64,000 bases of DNA from Craterostigma plantagineum (taxonomy: Eukaryota; Streptophyta; Magnoliopsida; Lamiales; Linderniaceae), in the NCBI GenBank assembly GCA_027422505.1, contig JAPQWV010000017.1, positions 16,121,501 through 16,185,500 on the forward strand, in the 5' to 3' direction. Each line of letters starts with the position of its first letter. Position 1 is the stretch's first letter. The notes under the pieces are model-generated. The model did no database searches. It saw nothing but the letters and a program-made list of their open reading frames with translations, and was not told where the DNA came from. Positions 20,890-33,611 of this stretch are shown in pieces. The position numbers and the translations under genes were made by a program.

Positions 20890-22879
20890 CTAACAAAGCC
20901 CAACGACCCTTCATCTGACGATCGGTGCAATGTGTTTGCTCCGAAGTACTTGGAACGAGATAAGGAAAATCTCGATCCAATAGCTCGTGGGCCCACCTTC
21001 TTCGATGCCTCGAAAATCTTGGCTTCGCCAGAAAACGCTGACTGTTCTAATAATGTGAACCTTCATATGGATCTTCTTTACAGAGACGATGTGAATTCGA
21101 GCCTGGCCGCCGAACATGTGGGAGAATTTCGTTACCAATGAGATCCTTTTCACATTTTTAGAGCCTTGCGAAGATCCCGCGATAACTTATTACCAGAATA
21201 TTAAGAATGCGATGAAGAACATGATGATGCTGTCTCATGGTAATTCTATTGAAAAAATCGGTTATGAGGTAGGTAATCTTTTCTTAGTCCTTTTACTTGC
21301 AAGAATTTGTAGATTGTTTCTCATACTGATGTTATAACTTACGTAGTATTTGCAGCAACGTTCTGAATCGATCCAAGGCTTGAGCAGGCGTAGCTTCGTT
21401 TATCCCGATTCAAACTCTTCAGACATCATTAATCTCTCCGAACAAAAACAAGCAGTTGCTAGAAATGATTCATCGCATCAGTTCGTATTCTCCAGGGTTG
21501 GTTTGCAGTTAAGCTCTCTGTCCAGAAATCCCAGCGAGTTCGAAAATGGAAGTTCGACTTCATTCGATCGTAAATCGATTACTACAGAGAGAAATCAAGA
21601 TTTCCCGAAAAAAGATCGGTATAAAGACGTGCGAAAACGAGCAACTGATGCGAGTAGCCCGACTAACAACAAGAGGTTATTTTCTTTCTTCGTCTTCTTC
21701 GTGATTATTTACAAACTCAACCGTGTTATAACATTTGAGAACTGAATCTGATTTCTTCAGGCGCAAGTCAGAGGCTATCGAACCATGCAAGAGATGCAAC
21801 TGCAAGAAATCGAAATGTCTAAAGCTGTAAATTCCGATGCTCTTGTATAGCACATTATATGATCGATACGTATATATGATTGATAAATATGCAAAATATT
21901 CGAATGTAATGAATAATAATTAGGTACTGCGAGTGCTTTTCTGCCGGCGTTTACTGCTCCGAGCCGTGCGCTTGCATCGACTGCTTCAACAAACCTCTCA
22001 ACGCAGAGAATGTTATTACGACGAGGAAGCAGATCGAATCCAGAAATCCGCTCGCTTTCGCTCCAAAGGTCGTCGTAAAGGGCGACAGTTCGTCTCTTCG
22101 ATCTGAGATAGTGGTAATAAAAAAATTTCGGACCTCAGAGAACTTCTGTTTTTTGCTTTAATTATTATTTCATATGCATCTTAGGACAATTCAAGCTCAG
22201 CTACTCCATCCTCCGCTCGGCATAAAAGAGGGTGCAATTGCAAGAAATCTGGTTGTCTGAAGAGATACTGCGAATGCTATCAGGTTCTTTTTTTTCCTCT
22301 CTCTCGGCGATTGTTTTTTCTTATGCATCAGTCTTATCGAGACTACTTTTTTTTTTATTTGAAAGAGTGGTGTGGGATGTTCGACCAACTGCGGATGCGA
22401 AGGCTGCAAGAATGCATTCGGACAAAAAGACTGTAAGTTTTCTTACATTTTTTCGAGTTTTTCGAACACTAAAGAGCCATCTTTATTGTTTACTGATCCC
22501 GGGAAAAAAAAACCTTTGTAATCTCGAAATAGGCCTTGTAGTAGCAAGAGAAGTTGAATGCGAGGAAGGAGAAGAAGATGAAGATCAATTATGGCAGTTA
22601 CGGACTACTAACCGATTCGTCCTCCCATCGAATCAGAAGCCTCCAAGATTTCCCTTTTACGAAGATTTAGACAAAGATGAAATCCCTGAGATTCTGAACC
22701 AGCAGTTTAGACAACCTTCGAACAAGCTGGTGCTGTCTCCCAACGGGAAACGAGTCTCACCGCCTCAGACGAGGGGGCAGAACTCGAAGATGCAGTCGTC
22801 GCCGGGATTTAGGAGTAGTCGGAGATCGATACTTACTTCGATGCCTTCTTTTCCTTCTCTTGCGGCATTTAATCTGTGA

Positions 22880-24780
22880 CATGAATTTAATTTTGTGTTG
22901 CCTGAGTTTTGTTTTTTTGACTTGTTGATTCTGTAGTTTTGGGGTTGCCTTTTTTTTTTGGTTCGGGAATGATTTTCATGATGAATTTAAGCGCCAACTC
23001 AATAATTAGTATGTCGAATCAAGTGCCTACTTAATATGCATATTTTTTTTCTCTGTATATTTGGAGGAGTGACATTTTAAGGACACTTAAATTAGACAGT
23101 AACATTTTAGGAACATATAATGGAAATTGTAGAATTTGAAGAAATTTTCTAAGAACAAGAAGCTTCAAAATTGAAGCAATTTGATAACATTAAATTTAAA
23201 AAATTAGGTGTTAATTGGAGTCAAAATACTCAAAACTCTCTATTTTATTTTATCTTTGGGTATGTAACCGCTTTAAAACACAACTCGCACCACACAAACC
23301 GATTACGAAATTAAGTGCCTAAGCTACGGTTTAAGTTTAACTATGTTACCGCACGATTCACTAAGAAAAATTTAACCTTCTCTCTTTAAAATTTAGTCTC
23401 CATCTTCTCTCTAAACAAACCCAGGATAAGATCTAAGAATATCGGCTTTTTTGTTAAATAGGATTAGTTCTGTATGAATTAAAAAAAATGGATTCTTAGT
23501 TTTTTATTTGAAAAAAAGGGTTGGGTATCGAAAAAAAACGAAGTGTTTAATAAAATTTTGATCCGCTCGACTGATGTCGAAATGAGATGTTACTCGATGG
23601 GTATGTGATCATTCAACATATTAATGCTAATGTCGTACGAAAACTCATAATGTGACAAATATTGTGATCGTAACCTGTTTTGTTCCCTTTTCAGAATTGC
23701 ACCGAATTAGTTGTTGCTACGTTATTTCTATTGTTTTCGAGAGTTGAAAATCTTTTTGCTTAGCCTTAATATCCGAATCTTGCCTCCGACGGGAAATAAC
23801 GAGCTTATGTTGTGCCGTATCTATTTAAGATCTGCTACCATTGAAGCTCTAATTTGTTTAATTTATCTTCGATTTGCTAGCCGATTATGTGTAAAACCTA
23901 TTCTTTTGGGTAAATTGATCTGAGAACAGTTCAATACACCAAATATGCACGTGGGACGTTAGATTCATTGTTTGCACTAAGCAAAGATCTTTCGAAGGTA
24001 CAATTATTAGAGCACGTGGACCATGTTACGAATTTTTTTGGTTTAGGGATGAAATGTTTATAGTAATAAATTCACATCTTAATTGACTAAGATGTCAATT
24101 TTTGCCATGGTGATTGACAGAGTTCCGCTAGCAACTGCATGCTTTATAGGTCAGAAGATGTGTTTGAGTTGGCGAGATTTTTAATATCCATAACTTAGTT
24201 TATGAGTAAAAGGTTACACTTCCAAAAAAATATCAAAGGTAGTTTGCTAGGAGTAGGATCATTATTTATAATGTGTGATGCATGGTTGCATGTTCATTTT
24301 ATTTTATTGAGTGTAGGATAAGGTTTGCACTATGGCCATCTTATCTAACTATCTTAGGAAAATATGATTATATTAAATGTTTCGAAGTTTTGAAAAGCTG
24401 TTATGAGCTTTTCAATTTATCTCTGCTTAGTCAACGGATTTATTTTGACTCGGCGAGAAATTTACTAAACGTACTATTTCTTTGCGATCGAAATAAATTC
24501 ACGATCTAGAAATTTTCTCGACCGAACGATTTTGAGCAATTTGTTTTTCGCTCAAAAAATTTTTTGCTGACAGACTTTCTCACACGAGAACAGTAACGAC
24601 TACATTCTGTTTCGATGAATTTATTTTTGATAAAACTTTAAAGATTGAATCATAAATTATTCTCGAACTGCTTTCGAATCAAACACTACTAACAAATCTG
24701 TCACTTGTGAAGCATATTACATCATCTTCAACCCTCAAAACAAATAACGAAGATCCTTCATCAACTCTACTACAAAAATC
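22880..24780. other. Non-coding region between the CPP gene and a copia gag
   Basis: The first few hundred bases are probably the 3' UTR of the CPP gene. The rest is AT-rich and lacks a supportable ORF. Just before gag, 24480-24600 is full of words such as CGATCGAAA and CTCGACCGAA, like the tract at 33460-34840. This may be part of the 5' LTR or leader of the downstream copia element, but I found no matching LTR pair and no primer-binding site. Confidence 0.4.
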
Positions 24781-27700
24781 ATGGCTGCTTATACACTGGG
24801 AGATGACAACCGTCCGCCGATCCTGAAAAGAGGCGAATACACTGTATGGCGAAGCCGCTTTCTGAATTTCATCGAGTTAATGGATCAGGCCGACAACCTT
24901 CTCTTCTCACTTGAGCAAGGTCCAGCTCAATTCTGGGTAAATGTACCCGACGACAACACAACAAATCCTCCAATTCCTGCCTCTAGGCGACTCAAAGAGC
25001 ATAGGGAATACACAGAGGAGGAAAGAGTTAGAGCAAAGGCTGATCTGATAGCCAAGAACACTGTAATGCCGACATCTATCGACAGATCGACACCCTTTCA
25101 ACGGCTAAGGGGATGTGGGATGAACTGCATAAGACGATGCAAAGAACTGAAGTAGGCATCAAGGCCAAGAAGGCAAACATTCTCACGGCGTACGGCTCTT
25201 TCAGAGCAAAACCCGAGGAGAGCTTACATGATCTCTATCAGAGATATCTCACACTTCTGAATGAGATGAGGAAAATAGAAATCACCAAGACGAACATGGA
25301 AACAAACATCCGATTTCTATTATCTTTGCCATCGGAATGGAAGAAGATATCTACTCAAATCAGACAAAACAAAGACCTTGAGGAGTTGGATATCCATGCC
25401 ATGTTCGACAATCTCGCACAGCACGAGGAAGATGTAAACGAGATTCAGAAGGAGCAGAAGGGCAAGCTGATCGAAGACACAGTTGCTCTAGTCTCAGAGA
25501 AGCGGAGTTCAAAGTCAAGGAAAGAGAAGATCATTAAGCCTCCTTTAGAGCCGGAAGACGAATCAGACTCAGACGTGGAGCCAAATATGAAAGCACTGGG
25601 AAAGCAGTTGGCTCTAATTGGAAAAATGATGAGCAAGCATCACTTCAAGAAGAAATCCTCATCATCATCCAACCGACTTCGGACCTCAAGCTCAAAGAAC
25701 GTGCACCCGAGACCTCCGGAGCCAAGAACACCAAAGAGCCGAACAAGTGTTTTAACTGCGGCAAACCAGGGCACTATGCCTGAGAGTGCACTCTCACGAA
25801 GAAGAGAGATGCCAATTACTACTCCAAGAAGCTTCAACTCACGAAGCAGAAGGAAACTGGAGTAGCTCTCATGGCAGAACATGACAACTGGCCCGATGAC
25901 ACGTCAAGTTCTGAAGAAGAGAATCTCACCCTCATGGCCCGCCTAGACGACTGACGCCGAATCTCAAATCAGACGGATGACGACAACGCATCCACCTCAT
26001 CACAATAGGTAGATCCTTCTTCCACATTATTGACCATGTTAGAATGGTATCAACTAGCATACACTAACATGAAACGTGAACAGAAAAGCTTAAAGGAAGC
26101 AGAGAATAAATTAACTAAATCTCAGGGGAGGATAACTAGTCTCGAGACAGAACTTAGAAGCTCCAACGCACAAATAGCAGAACTTACTAAGAGCTTAAAT
26201 ATTAGTGAGACTAGGAACCCTCAAATAGAGAAGCATGACTTAAAAATTACGGAATTAGAAGACATGATAGAATATAACTATAATTGTTTGGTTAGAAATC
26301 TCAATGAGAAAGCTAGCCTCAATTGTAGGTTAACTGAAGTGACAACTAAGGTCACCAACCTAGAAGCCCAATTAAATAAATCTAATGCTGAGGTTTGTGA
26401 ACTTACGAAAGATCTTGAAGCCTGTAAAGCCGCCAAATTAATGGTGGAAAATAATATTGCTCTCTTAGGGGAAGAACGTAAGAAGCAATATGAAAAGGTT
26501 AAGAAGTTAGAAGATCTTCTTGTAAGAAGGGGACAAACCGATCAAACAATATTCTTAAACCAACCCATGGACCTAGAATTCTATGACTAAATTTGGCTTA
26601 GGCTTTGAGAATCCACGTTGCTTGACGAAAGTTGACTGCAAACAACTTTATGATGTCAAGTACATGAGTTTAGGACTAACGAATCTTAGGGTTTTTACTA
26701 ACGCAAAAGAAATAGATGCTTTAGAAGAAACCAAGAGAAAAGCCAAGACTAGGGTTGAAATTCCCTTTTCCTACACAGAATTGAATCAAAGATACAAGAC
26801 TAGGGATCTTCCCAAAGGTTGGAGCCTTGAGTCAATTCATATTCCTGAAGATCGTTCTAGGGGTGGTTCGGTACGGTATACCGTACCAAAACTGTGATAC
26901 CGTATACCGTATCGAAATTTCGGTATCGAAAAAAATCATACCAATAACATACCAAAACTTCGGTATACCTTAAATTTCGATATGGTATCATACCGAAATT
27001 TCGGTATGGTATCGGTATCATACCTTCTATACCATTAACACAGAGGATTTTTACCATGCGTGTCTCGTAACTCGTTAATTCGTTGTTTTCGAATTTTTAG
27101 TCAATTCAAACTCCTTAAGTCCCAATAAGATGGATTATTAATACCAAACTTTCGAAAATAAAAAGAATTCATAAAATAACCTTAAGTAATTTATATATTT
27201 TAGTCAGTCTCCTTAGTAAGACAAAGAACTTTACATAACCACGAAATATAAGTTTATATACAGATTAATTAAAACGAAACGGCTATGTAAAAAAATTAGT
27301 GAATCTTAACAAAACATAATTGCATTGCATCTTCGCGCTTTCAAAATCTTGAAGAAAAAACATTAAAAAGACAAAAATTAAACGTTACTTGAGTTACGTA
27401 ATTTATCGTTATAATTAAGTTTTGTATTTTGTAGCAAAGAGAAACAACATGTATTTTGTATTTCCTTGTGTTTTTTTAATGTAAGTAAAATATGGTGGGC
27501 CTCAATAATCTTAGAAAGTTGGGTATAATTAATAATTTATGTGCTAAATAAATTTATGAAGATCCTTATAATATTTTTATCCATTTTATATTTTTTTGAA
27601 ATAATATAATATATATAGGTGTGTATAATCGGTATACCTAATTTTTAAATTTTAGTATTTCGGTATAATCGGTATACCTAATTTTTAAAATTTTCATACC

Positions 27701-28420
27701 ATTTATCGTAACTTACCAAAATCTTCGGTATACCAAAATTTTCGATATTTTCGATACGTTTCGATACGATAAAGACGGTATATCGGTATTTCGATATATT
27801 TTCCCAGCCCTAGATCGTTCTACAAGCGAGGAACCACAAGCTCACCATTCTGAAAATTCTCTCTATATACCCCCTATTGTTAGGAATATAGAAAGGTTAA
27901 GAGCCTCATTAGAAAAGGAACGAGAGAGTTTTGAAGTTGAAAAGAAAATGTTCCTAAAAGAGATGGAAAATCTCAAAGCTTCCTCCATCTCACAAACCAT
28001 TTCTCACGCATCTCCCTCAAAAGAAAAATCATTCTGAAAAGCGTGAAGAAAGAAAAATGGTCTTCCCAAGATCAACAACCTAAGAAAATTATTTCGACAA
28101 ATATTATTTCTAACTCTGTCACTACTATGTCTACATGGAGCGTAGTACCAAAGCATAAGGAGACGAAGGCGAGAGTGTCTAGCTTAGCAATAAAGGAGTC
28201 TCTAGATGTCAACATTCCAAATTTATCACCTCCTTCTGTAAAAATAAAAGACACTCGTAGAAATGAAATAACTGTTTCTTATTTCAAAATAATTGCTTCT
28301 ACTTGCTCCTTAAAGCCTACCACCTTTAGAAACACTAACTTTGAAATAGGCTCTTCATCTACAAAACCATTTACTCATTCTAAGACAAATGCATCTAGGA
28401 TGACCCATAGAAAATAAGAT
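24781..28420 (+). pseudogene. Copia gag with long coiled-coil region, interrupted by a hAT element
   Basis: Pieces: 24781-25155, 25113-25865, 26030-26590, 26583-26857 continuing at 27813-28037, and 28043-28417. The start (MAAYTLGDDNRPPILKRGEY, VWRSRFLNFIEL) and the following WDELHKTMQ region are copia gag of the UBN2 type. A CCHC knuckle near 25745-25790 (CFNCGKPGHYA) is broken by a TGA codon. Then comes a Leu/Glu/Lys coiled coil (about 26030-26560) and a GLGFENP motif, as in large gags of Sirevirus-like copia elements. Several frameshifts and stops plus a 955-bp hAT insertion make it non-functional. Confidence 0.8.
26858..27812. mobile_element. hAT-superfamily non-autonomous element, 955 bp
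   Basis: Ends TAGGGGTGG and CCAGCCCTA are terminal inverted repeats with one mismatch. A perfect 8-bp duplication GATCGTTC flanks them (26850-26857 and 27813-27820). Both ends carry many CGGTAT/GGTATACC words in both orientations, typical of hAT subterminal transposase sites. The AT-rich interior has no transposase. Removing it and one copy of the duplication restores the copia gag frame (EDRS, then TSEEPQ). Confidence 0.92.
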
Positions 28421-28804
28421 CCAGCCATTAAGAAAGCATTTGGCGCCATTCATTCCTGTTCTCATCTAAGGTATCATGTAAAGATTCAATCCCCCAAGCA
28501 CCTTAGGAGACTATCAAGTGAAAAGATATTTGCCACGCTCAAGCCTACTCATGCATTTGCCCGTGCTGAAATTCATCTTCCCAGTCAGGTTCAACACACA
28601 TGGGTTGCTAAATCTCCACCTAGGAAGACGAAAGCCAAAAAGGCCAAGTCTCCTACAAAGGCCGAACCCAAAGCTACTTCTTTTGAAGTAACCTGGGTCG
28701 CTAAAGCTCCTACTAGCAATAATTTAGGAACTATATCTGAACCAACACTTAAATTTGCTAATCTGAGAGTACCCATTTCTAAGTGGGTACCTAAAGCTCT
28801 CTAA

Positions 28805-29140
28805 ATTTGTGTTTGCAGATTCATCATGTGTGGTACCTCGACTCTGGTTGCTCCACACACATGACGGGAAACCAAGAGCTGCGGAGCAACTACCAAACCC
28901 GATTCAACGGAAAGGTCAGATTCAGAAACAACGACTCGACTTCGATTCTCGGCTTCGGAGACATAATTTTGGAGAATCTGGCAATAAAGGATGTCTCGTA
29001 TGTCGAAGGTCTCCGCCATGACGTGTTTAGCATAGGCCAGTTCTGCGATAACGGATTCCAGGTGGTCTTCCATGTTGACGGGTGCAGAATATTGGACAGT
29101 CAGAGTATGCTGACCGATCCATATTGGACATGCTGACCGG
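28805..29140 (+). pseudogene. Copia protease domain fragment
   Basis: The frame contains YLDSGCSTHMTGN, the aspartic protease active site of copia elements (D-S-G), followed by LGFGDIILENLAIKDVSYVEG and the LRHDVFSIGQFCD motif that ends the protease/GAG-pre-integrase link. A stop follows at DPYWTC. The protease cuts the polyprotein during particle maturation. It is part of the broken element that starts at 24781. Confidence 0.85.
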
Positions 29141-29169
29141 ACCTCAATAGCTGTTTGCCTTATCTCCCA

Positions 29170-30020
29170 GATTACAATTCAGAGGAAAAGCTCATGGCAT
29201 CAACGTATGTCTCATCTCAACATCAAAGCTCTTCAACGCCTCTCAAGGAAGAAGTTGGTTCATGGTTACCAACCATAACACTACAAAAAGAGCATTAATG
29301 TTCGGCGTGTCAACTAGAAAAAATGAAGCGAGTGTCTCATCATGTTAAACTAGTTTCCTCTACTTCACGTTCTCTGGAACTACTACACATGGACCTCTGT
29401 GGACGATGCAGATACAGAGTATCAACGGACGCAAGTACGTGCTAGTTATTGTCGATGACTTTTCTCGCTACACATGGACGAAGTTCCTCCGAACTAAAGA
29501 TGAGACAGTAGACTTGATCGTAAATTTCGTGAACTCTACTCAGAATTTGCTGCAGCAGACTATTCAAGTCATCCGAACTGACAACAGCACTGAATTTAAG
29601 ACAAATACCTCAGTGACTTTTATCAAAACTTGGGATTAGTCAGCAATTCTCAGCCGCCAAGACGCCTCAACAGAAAGGGGCACTAGAACAAAAGAATAGA
29701 ACTTAGTGGAAGACGCACGTACGATGCTCATCCACTCCGACATCCCACATTTTCTTTGGGCAGAAGCAGTAAATACCGACTGTTTCACTCACAACAGGAT
29801 GGTCGTTCACAAGCGATTCGACAAGAATCCGTACGAAATCATTAACAAGCGTGTAACCAATATATCTTTCTTCAAGGTCTTTGGGTGAGAGTGCTTTGTG
29901 GCGAACGACAGAGAGCAACGTGCTAAGTTCGACCCTAAAGCATTCGAAGCCACATTCGTCGGGTATTCGTTAACTTCTAAGGCGTACCTAGTATACATCA
30001 AGTCCAACCGCACAATCAAA
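29170..30020 (+). pseudogene. Copia integrase, degraded
   Basis: 29406-29639 holds YVLVIVDDFSRYTWTKFL and VIRTDNSTEFKT, giving two of the three catalytic acids. The expected PQQNG-type segment follows in another frame near 29655 with several stops. 29706-29888 has MEDARTMLIHSDIPHFLWAE, and 29898-30122 has the KAFEATFVGYSLTSKAYLVY motif. At least four frame breaks or stops. Confidence 0.85.
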
Positions 30021-30402
30021 GAAAGCTACAATGTTACTTTTCAAAAAGTAGCACAACACCAGTCCAGGACCCGTGCCCAACCCGATGGCTCCTGCACACC
30101 TAGGTTCAGGACCCGTGCCTAACCAGATGGCTTCTAAATACGACAGTTCAGAACCCGTTTTCACTGGTGTGTTGGCACAAAACCAACTGAGAACGACAAC
30201 AACTCGAGATACATCGTCAGAAGAAGCTCTGAGATTTGTTCTAGAAGACTTGGATTCTCTCTTTGAGCCAGTCTATCGGCCATCAACCATCGATATTACA
30301 CCTATAGTGGATTCCTCACTCGACGAAGCCGATATACCAAGCTCTTCAAATGTCCCCACCTCACCCGACTCATAATTACCTCAGAATGCTGAAGAACCTA
30401 CC

Positions 30403-31690
30403 ATGGTTAGTGAGGAAGTATCACCAGAGTCGCTCCCCTCAAGTGCAGAAATGAAACTACCTCACTCAACTGACCAACCTGAGATTGTTGGAAATCTTGG
30501 TCCACAAATGGTTGATGCTTCAACTTCAGCCTTGCCACATGAGCGAAAGTGGACTCGAGCTCATCCAGTTGATCAGATTATTGGTGATCCTTCGAGTGGA
30601 GTACAGACACGTCATCAGAGCGGATTATTCAGCTGCTTCTTAAGCCAAAACGAGCCAACAAAGGTAGCAGATGCACTCAAAGACACGGATTGGGTGGTAG
30701 CAATGCAAGATGAGATCAACCAATTCGAACGTCTTCAAGTGTGGACTTTACTACCCCGTCCGCATGGAAAAACTATCATCGGGACGAAATGGGTGTTTAA
30801 AAACAAGAAGAATGAAGATGGAGAAGTGATCAGGAATAAAGCACGATTGGTTGCGAAGGGCTACAATCAACAGGAAGGCATTGACTCTGACGAGACGTAT
30901 GCTCTTGTTGCCCGAATCGAAGCCATCCACCTTTTATTGGCTTATGCGGCCCATAAAGACTTCAAAGTCTACCAAATAGACATTAGGAGGACCGCCTTTC
31001 TCAATGGCGTGTTAAAGAAGGAAGTCTGTCGCTCAGCCAGAAGGTTTTGTTGATCAAGCACACCCCAATCACGTCTATCGATTGGATAAAGCTCTCTACG
31101 GACTAAAACAAGCCCCACGTGCTTGGTATGATGTCTTGAGCGAATTCCTCGTACAGTCCGGATTCATCCGAGGAACGATCAATACGCCAATCTTCATCAA
31201 ATGGCAAGACAAAGACTTGATGGTCGTCCAAGTTTATGTAGACGACATCATCTTTGGATACACAAAACCACGGCTTTGCAAGAGATTGGAGATTTAATGA
31301 AGAACAAGTTTGAAATTAGTCACATGGGAGAGATGCAATTCTTCTTAGGACTTCAAGTCAGGCAGCTCGATGATGGGATATTCATCAGTCAGACGAAATA
31401 TATCAAAGACATCTTGAAGAAATTCCATCAAGATCAGAGCAAGCCTCTCAGTACTCCCATGACAACGAGTTGTAAGTTGGATGCTGATCCTCCCGGAAAA
31501 GCAGTCGACATCAAACTCTACCGAAGCATCATCGGATCTCTACTCTACCTCACTTCGAGTCGGCCGGATATCACTTTATAAAAGATCACTTAGAAAAAAG
31601 GCACAATTGATATGTATTTCGTGAACACAGAGTAGCAGCTAGCTGATATTTTCACCACCGCATTGGATGAAAAACGATTCCAATTTTGCG
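30403..31690 (+). pseudogene. Copia reverse transcriptase, with most of RNase H deleted
   Basis: 30403-31053 contains the RT start ([38 protein letters not shown]); 31082-31297 contains [13 protein letters not shown] and the YVDD catalytic motif; 31201-31581 continues to SLLYLTSSRPDIT. Directly after a stop, 31590-31680 encodes the very end of RNase H (FTTALDEKRFQF). About 130-150 residues of RNase H are therefore missing in one deletion. Frameshifts near 31030 and 31280. Confidence 0.88.
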
Positions 31691-31787
31691 TGATATGTGC
31701 TCTACCTGATTTTCTGTGCTTTCATATGGTCTGTTCTATGTGTTTTTCATGCTTAAGTGCTATATTTTGCGTGATACGTAAACAATA

Positions 31788-31829
<42 letters not shown>

Positions 31830-33461
31830 CTAAAAAATTCCAAAAATATTATACATGTACTTATATATTAGGGGAGTGACGGTATCTTTAGGATGCTCGA
31901 TCTGGTCACGTATAGATTCCCTGACGTGCGACTGATTAATTGCTTAATTTTGTCAGTCTAAGTCGCATTCTTGTGTCTAAATGTCATTAGTTTGCTCCAC
32001 TAGACACAAAGCCACTTCATATAAGTGAGGATTCTAGCCTTCTTAATTTTTCTTTCTACGGATTTATTCTTGAGCGAGTCACACATCAATTACTTGTCTT
32101 AACTAGTGATTCTTGGCCTCATACTCGCCTTGCGTTCGATCGTTAGGAAAATGATTCGAGCATTTAGGAAATTCCTCACTTGGCCAAATGGAATCTTTCA
32201 ATCCTTTAACATAGCCTTTAGTCACCTTTTTGAGCCTTCTCCGAATACCTTTTCTTCACTTGAAACCCCTTTGAGCATTCAACCGGCTATCTAAGTCTTT
32301 GGCGAGATGTTCAATCGAGAAAAGAAGGGGGAGAACAAAGAAAAAGATGACAAAAGAAGGTAGAAAACGCACACGAGGAATGCTCAACGCACAAAAAGCA
32401 GTCCAAAAGAACCTACACTCCCAAACTATTGAGATCTTTCAGAAATCATTAAAAGAGGGCATGGATCTTGTTGTGAACTTCTCCATCGATAATCTCGCAT
32501 GCTCGTCAGAACGGCTGGAAAGAAGAGCACCACGAAGTGAACTTCTCCAACGATAATCCGGTCTTTTATCGGGAAACGAGAAGAGGAGCACAGCCTTGGG
32601 TTCAAATTTCATAACTGTGAACTTCTTCAAATCGATAATCTCTGAAACCTCTTTAGGGATTAAGAGAAAAGGAGCACGGTATCTGCCCGAAATCCAACAA
32701 GAAGAACTTCGCCTTAGATTATCTCTTAGCCTCGTAGAGAAGCGGAGCTTTAGTTTGAGCAAGTGTAGACAGATATGAAAAAATAAAAAGGATGAAAATG
32801 ACAAAAGAAGATACGAAAAGACAAATGCCAATAAAGGAGAAAGACTAAAGAATAGGAAGAAGAAGACTCTAAGCCTATTTCCCAAATATTTTCCTTCCTT
32901 TCTAAGTCAGAACCAAATTGAAATCCTTCAAAGTCCCTTTGATTCCAAATCGACGATTTTTCGCTTAGGTGAAATGATTAAAAGCGCATCGATCGCATGC
33001 AAATTGACTTAAAATTGTTTGTGTTGACTTGAGTGATATAATTATAAAATCCCATGGTAAGAATAATTGAGCGCTAGAGGGAACCTAGTGAGAGTTGTCA
33101 AAACGGATCATTCTATGAACTTAGGACTTTTAGTTTGTCGACATGACTTGACGGCATATGATCTTTTCACGTGTCTTGTGAAATTTTAGGTGTGACGGTG
33201 ATTGAAGCAAAATAATCTGTCCCCATACTAGTAATAATATTAATATACATAAGAAACAAATAATAAAAATAATAAAAAATAATAATATATAAAGAAATAA
33301 AAAAACATAATATATACAACATTATGATATATGCAATTTTCGTTTTGCATCTGCACTGAATTGATTAAATACATAGGGGTGAAAATATGTGGTTTTAATT
33401 GAAATAGGGGTCACTCTGAAAACATAGGATAACATACAATTAAGAAATTGGATGAAATTAA
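31691..33461. other. Non-coding spacer downstream of copia pol
   Basis: No supportable gene. It includes a (TA)n tract (31792-31827) and a purine-rich stretch (AAAAGAAGGGGGAGAACAAAG at 32319-32339) that resembles a polypurine tract. 32440-32560 and 32540-32720 share phrases such as GTGAACTTCTCCAACGATAATC, in degenerate tandem order. The open frames here are in purine-rich or pyrimidine-rich strings and look fortuitous. Confidence 0.4.
31792..31827. repeat. (TA)n microsatellite
   Basis: About 36 bp of uninterrupted alternating AT. Confidence 0.92.
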
Positions 33462-33611
33462 TAATTTTCGATCGCAGTTTCTCGAGTGAAAATTGAATTG
33501 GGACCAAATGGTAATTTTCGCTCCCAGTTTTTCGAGCGAAAATTAAATCGGGACCAAATGAAAATTTTCGATTAGAGTTTCTCGAGCGAAAATTAAAAAT
33601 GGGCATGTCTA
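33462..33611. repeat. 50-bp tandem repeat, about three copies
   Basis: Units start near 33462, 33512 and 33562 (period 50). Each reads AATTTTCG, then a variable CAGTTTCTCGAG-like core, then GAAAATT and (in the first two) GGGACCAAATG. The copies differ by several bases. Confidence 0.8.

Larger units (their letters stand above)
15596..22879 (+). pseudogene. TSO1/tesmin-like CXC-domain (CPP family) gene, exon 3 split by nested retroelements
   Basis: Exons I place: 15596-15655, 15950-16110, 16213-16229 continuing at 20890-21268 (exon 3, split by the insertion), 21356-21675, 21761-21826, 21924-22110, 22185-22283, 22366-22432, 22533-22879. All introns are GT-AG and the phases agree. Exon 2 has the N-terminal FDFLDNLSPIKPVKSS motif. 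Exons 5-6 encode the first CXC repeat (CKRCNCKKSKCLKLYCECF), then the conserved RNPLAFAPK linker; exons 7-8 encode the second ([20 protein letters not shown]). Family members are nuclear zinc-binding proteins that bind TTYAA-type DNA and control cell division and flower development. Two lesions: a 4.66-kb LTR element inside exon 3, and a 1-bp frame change at about 21105-21141. Allowing for both, the ancestral length would be 566 residues, normal for the family. The CXC core is otherwise well preserved, so decay is recent. Confidence 0.85.

Noticed and set aside
32106..32885. Several short ORFs on both strands after the copia pol
   Set aside because: They lie in purine-rich or pyrimidine-rich strings, and the Phe/Leu-rich minus-strand frame is the shadow of that bias.
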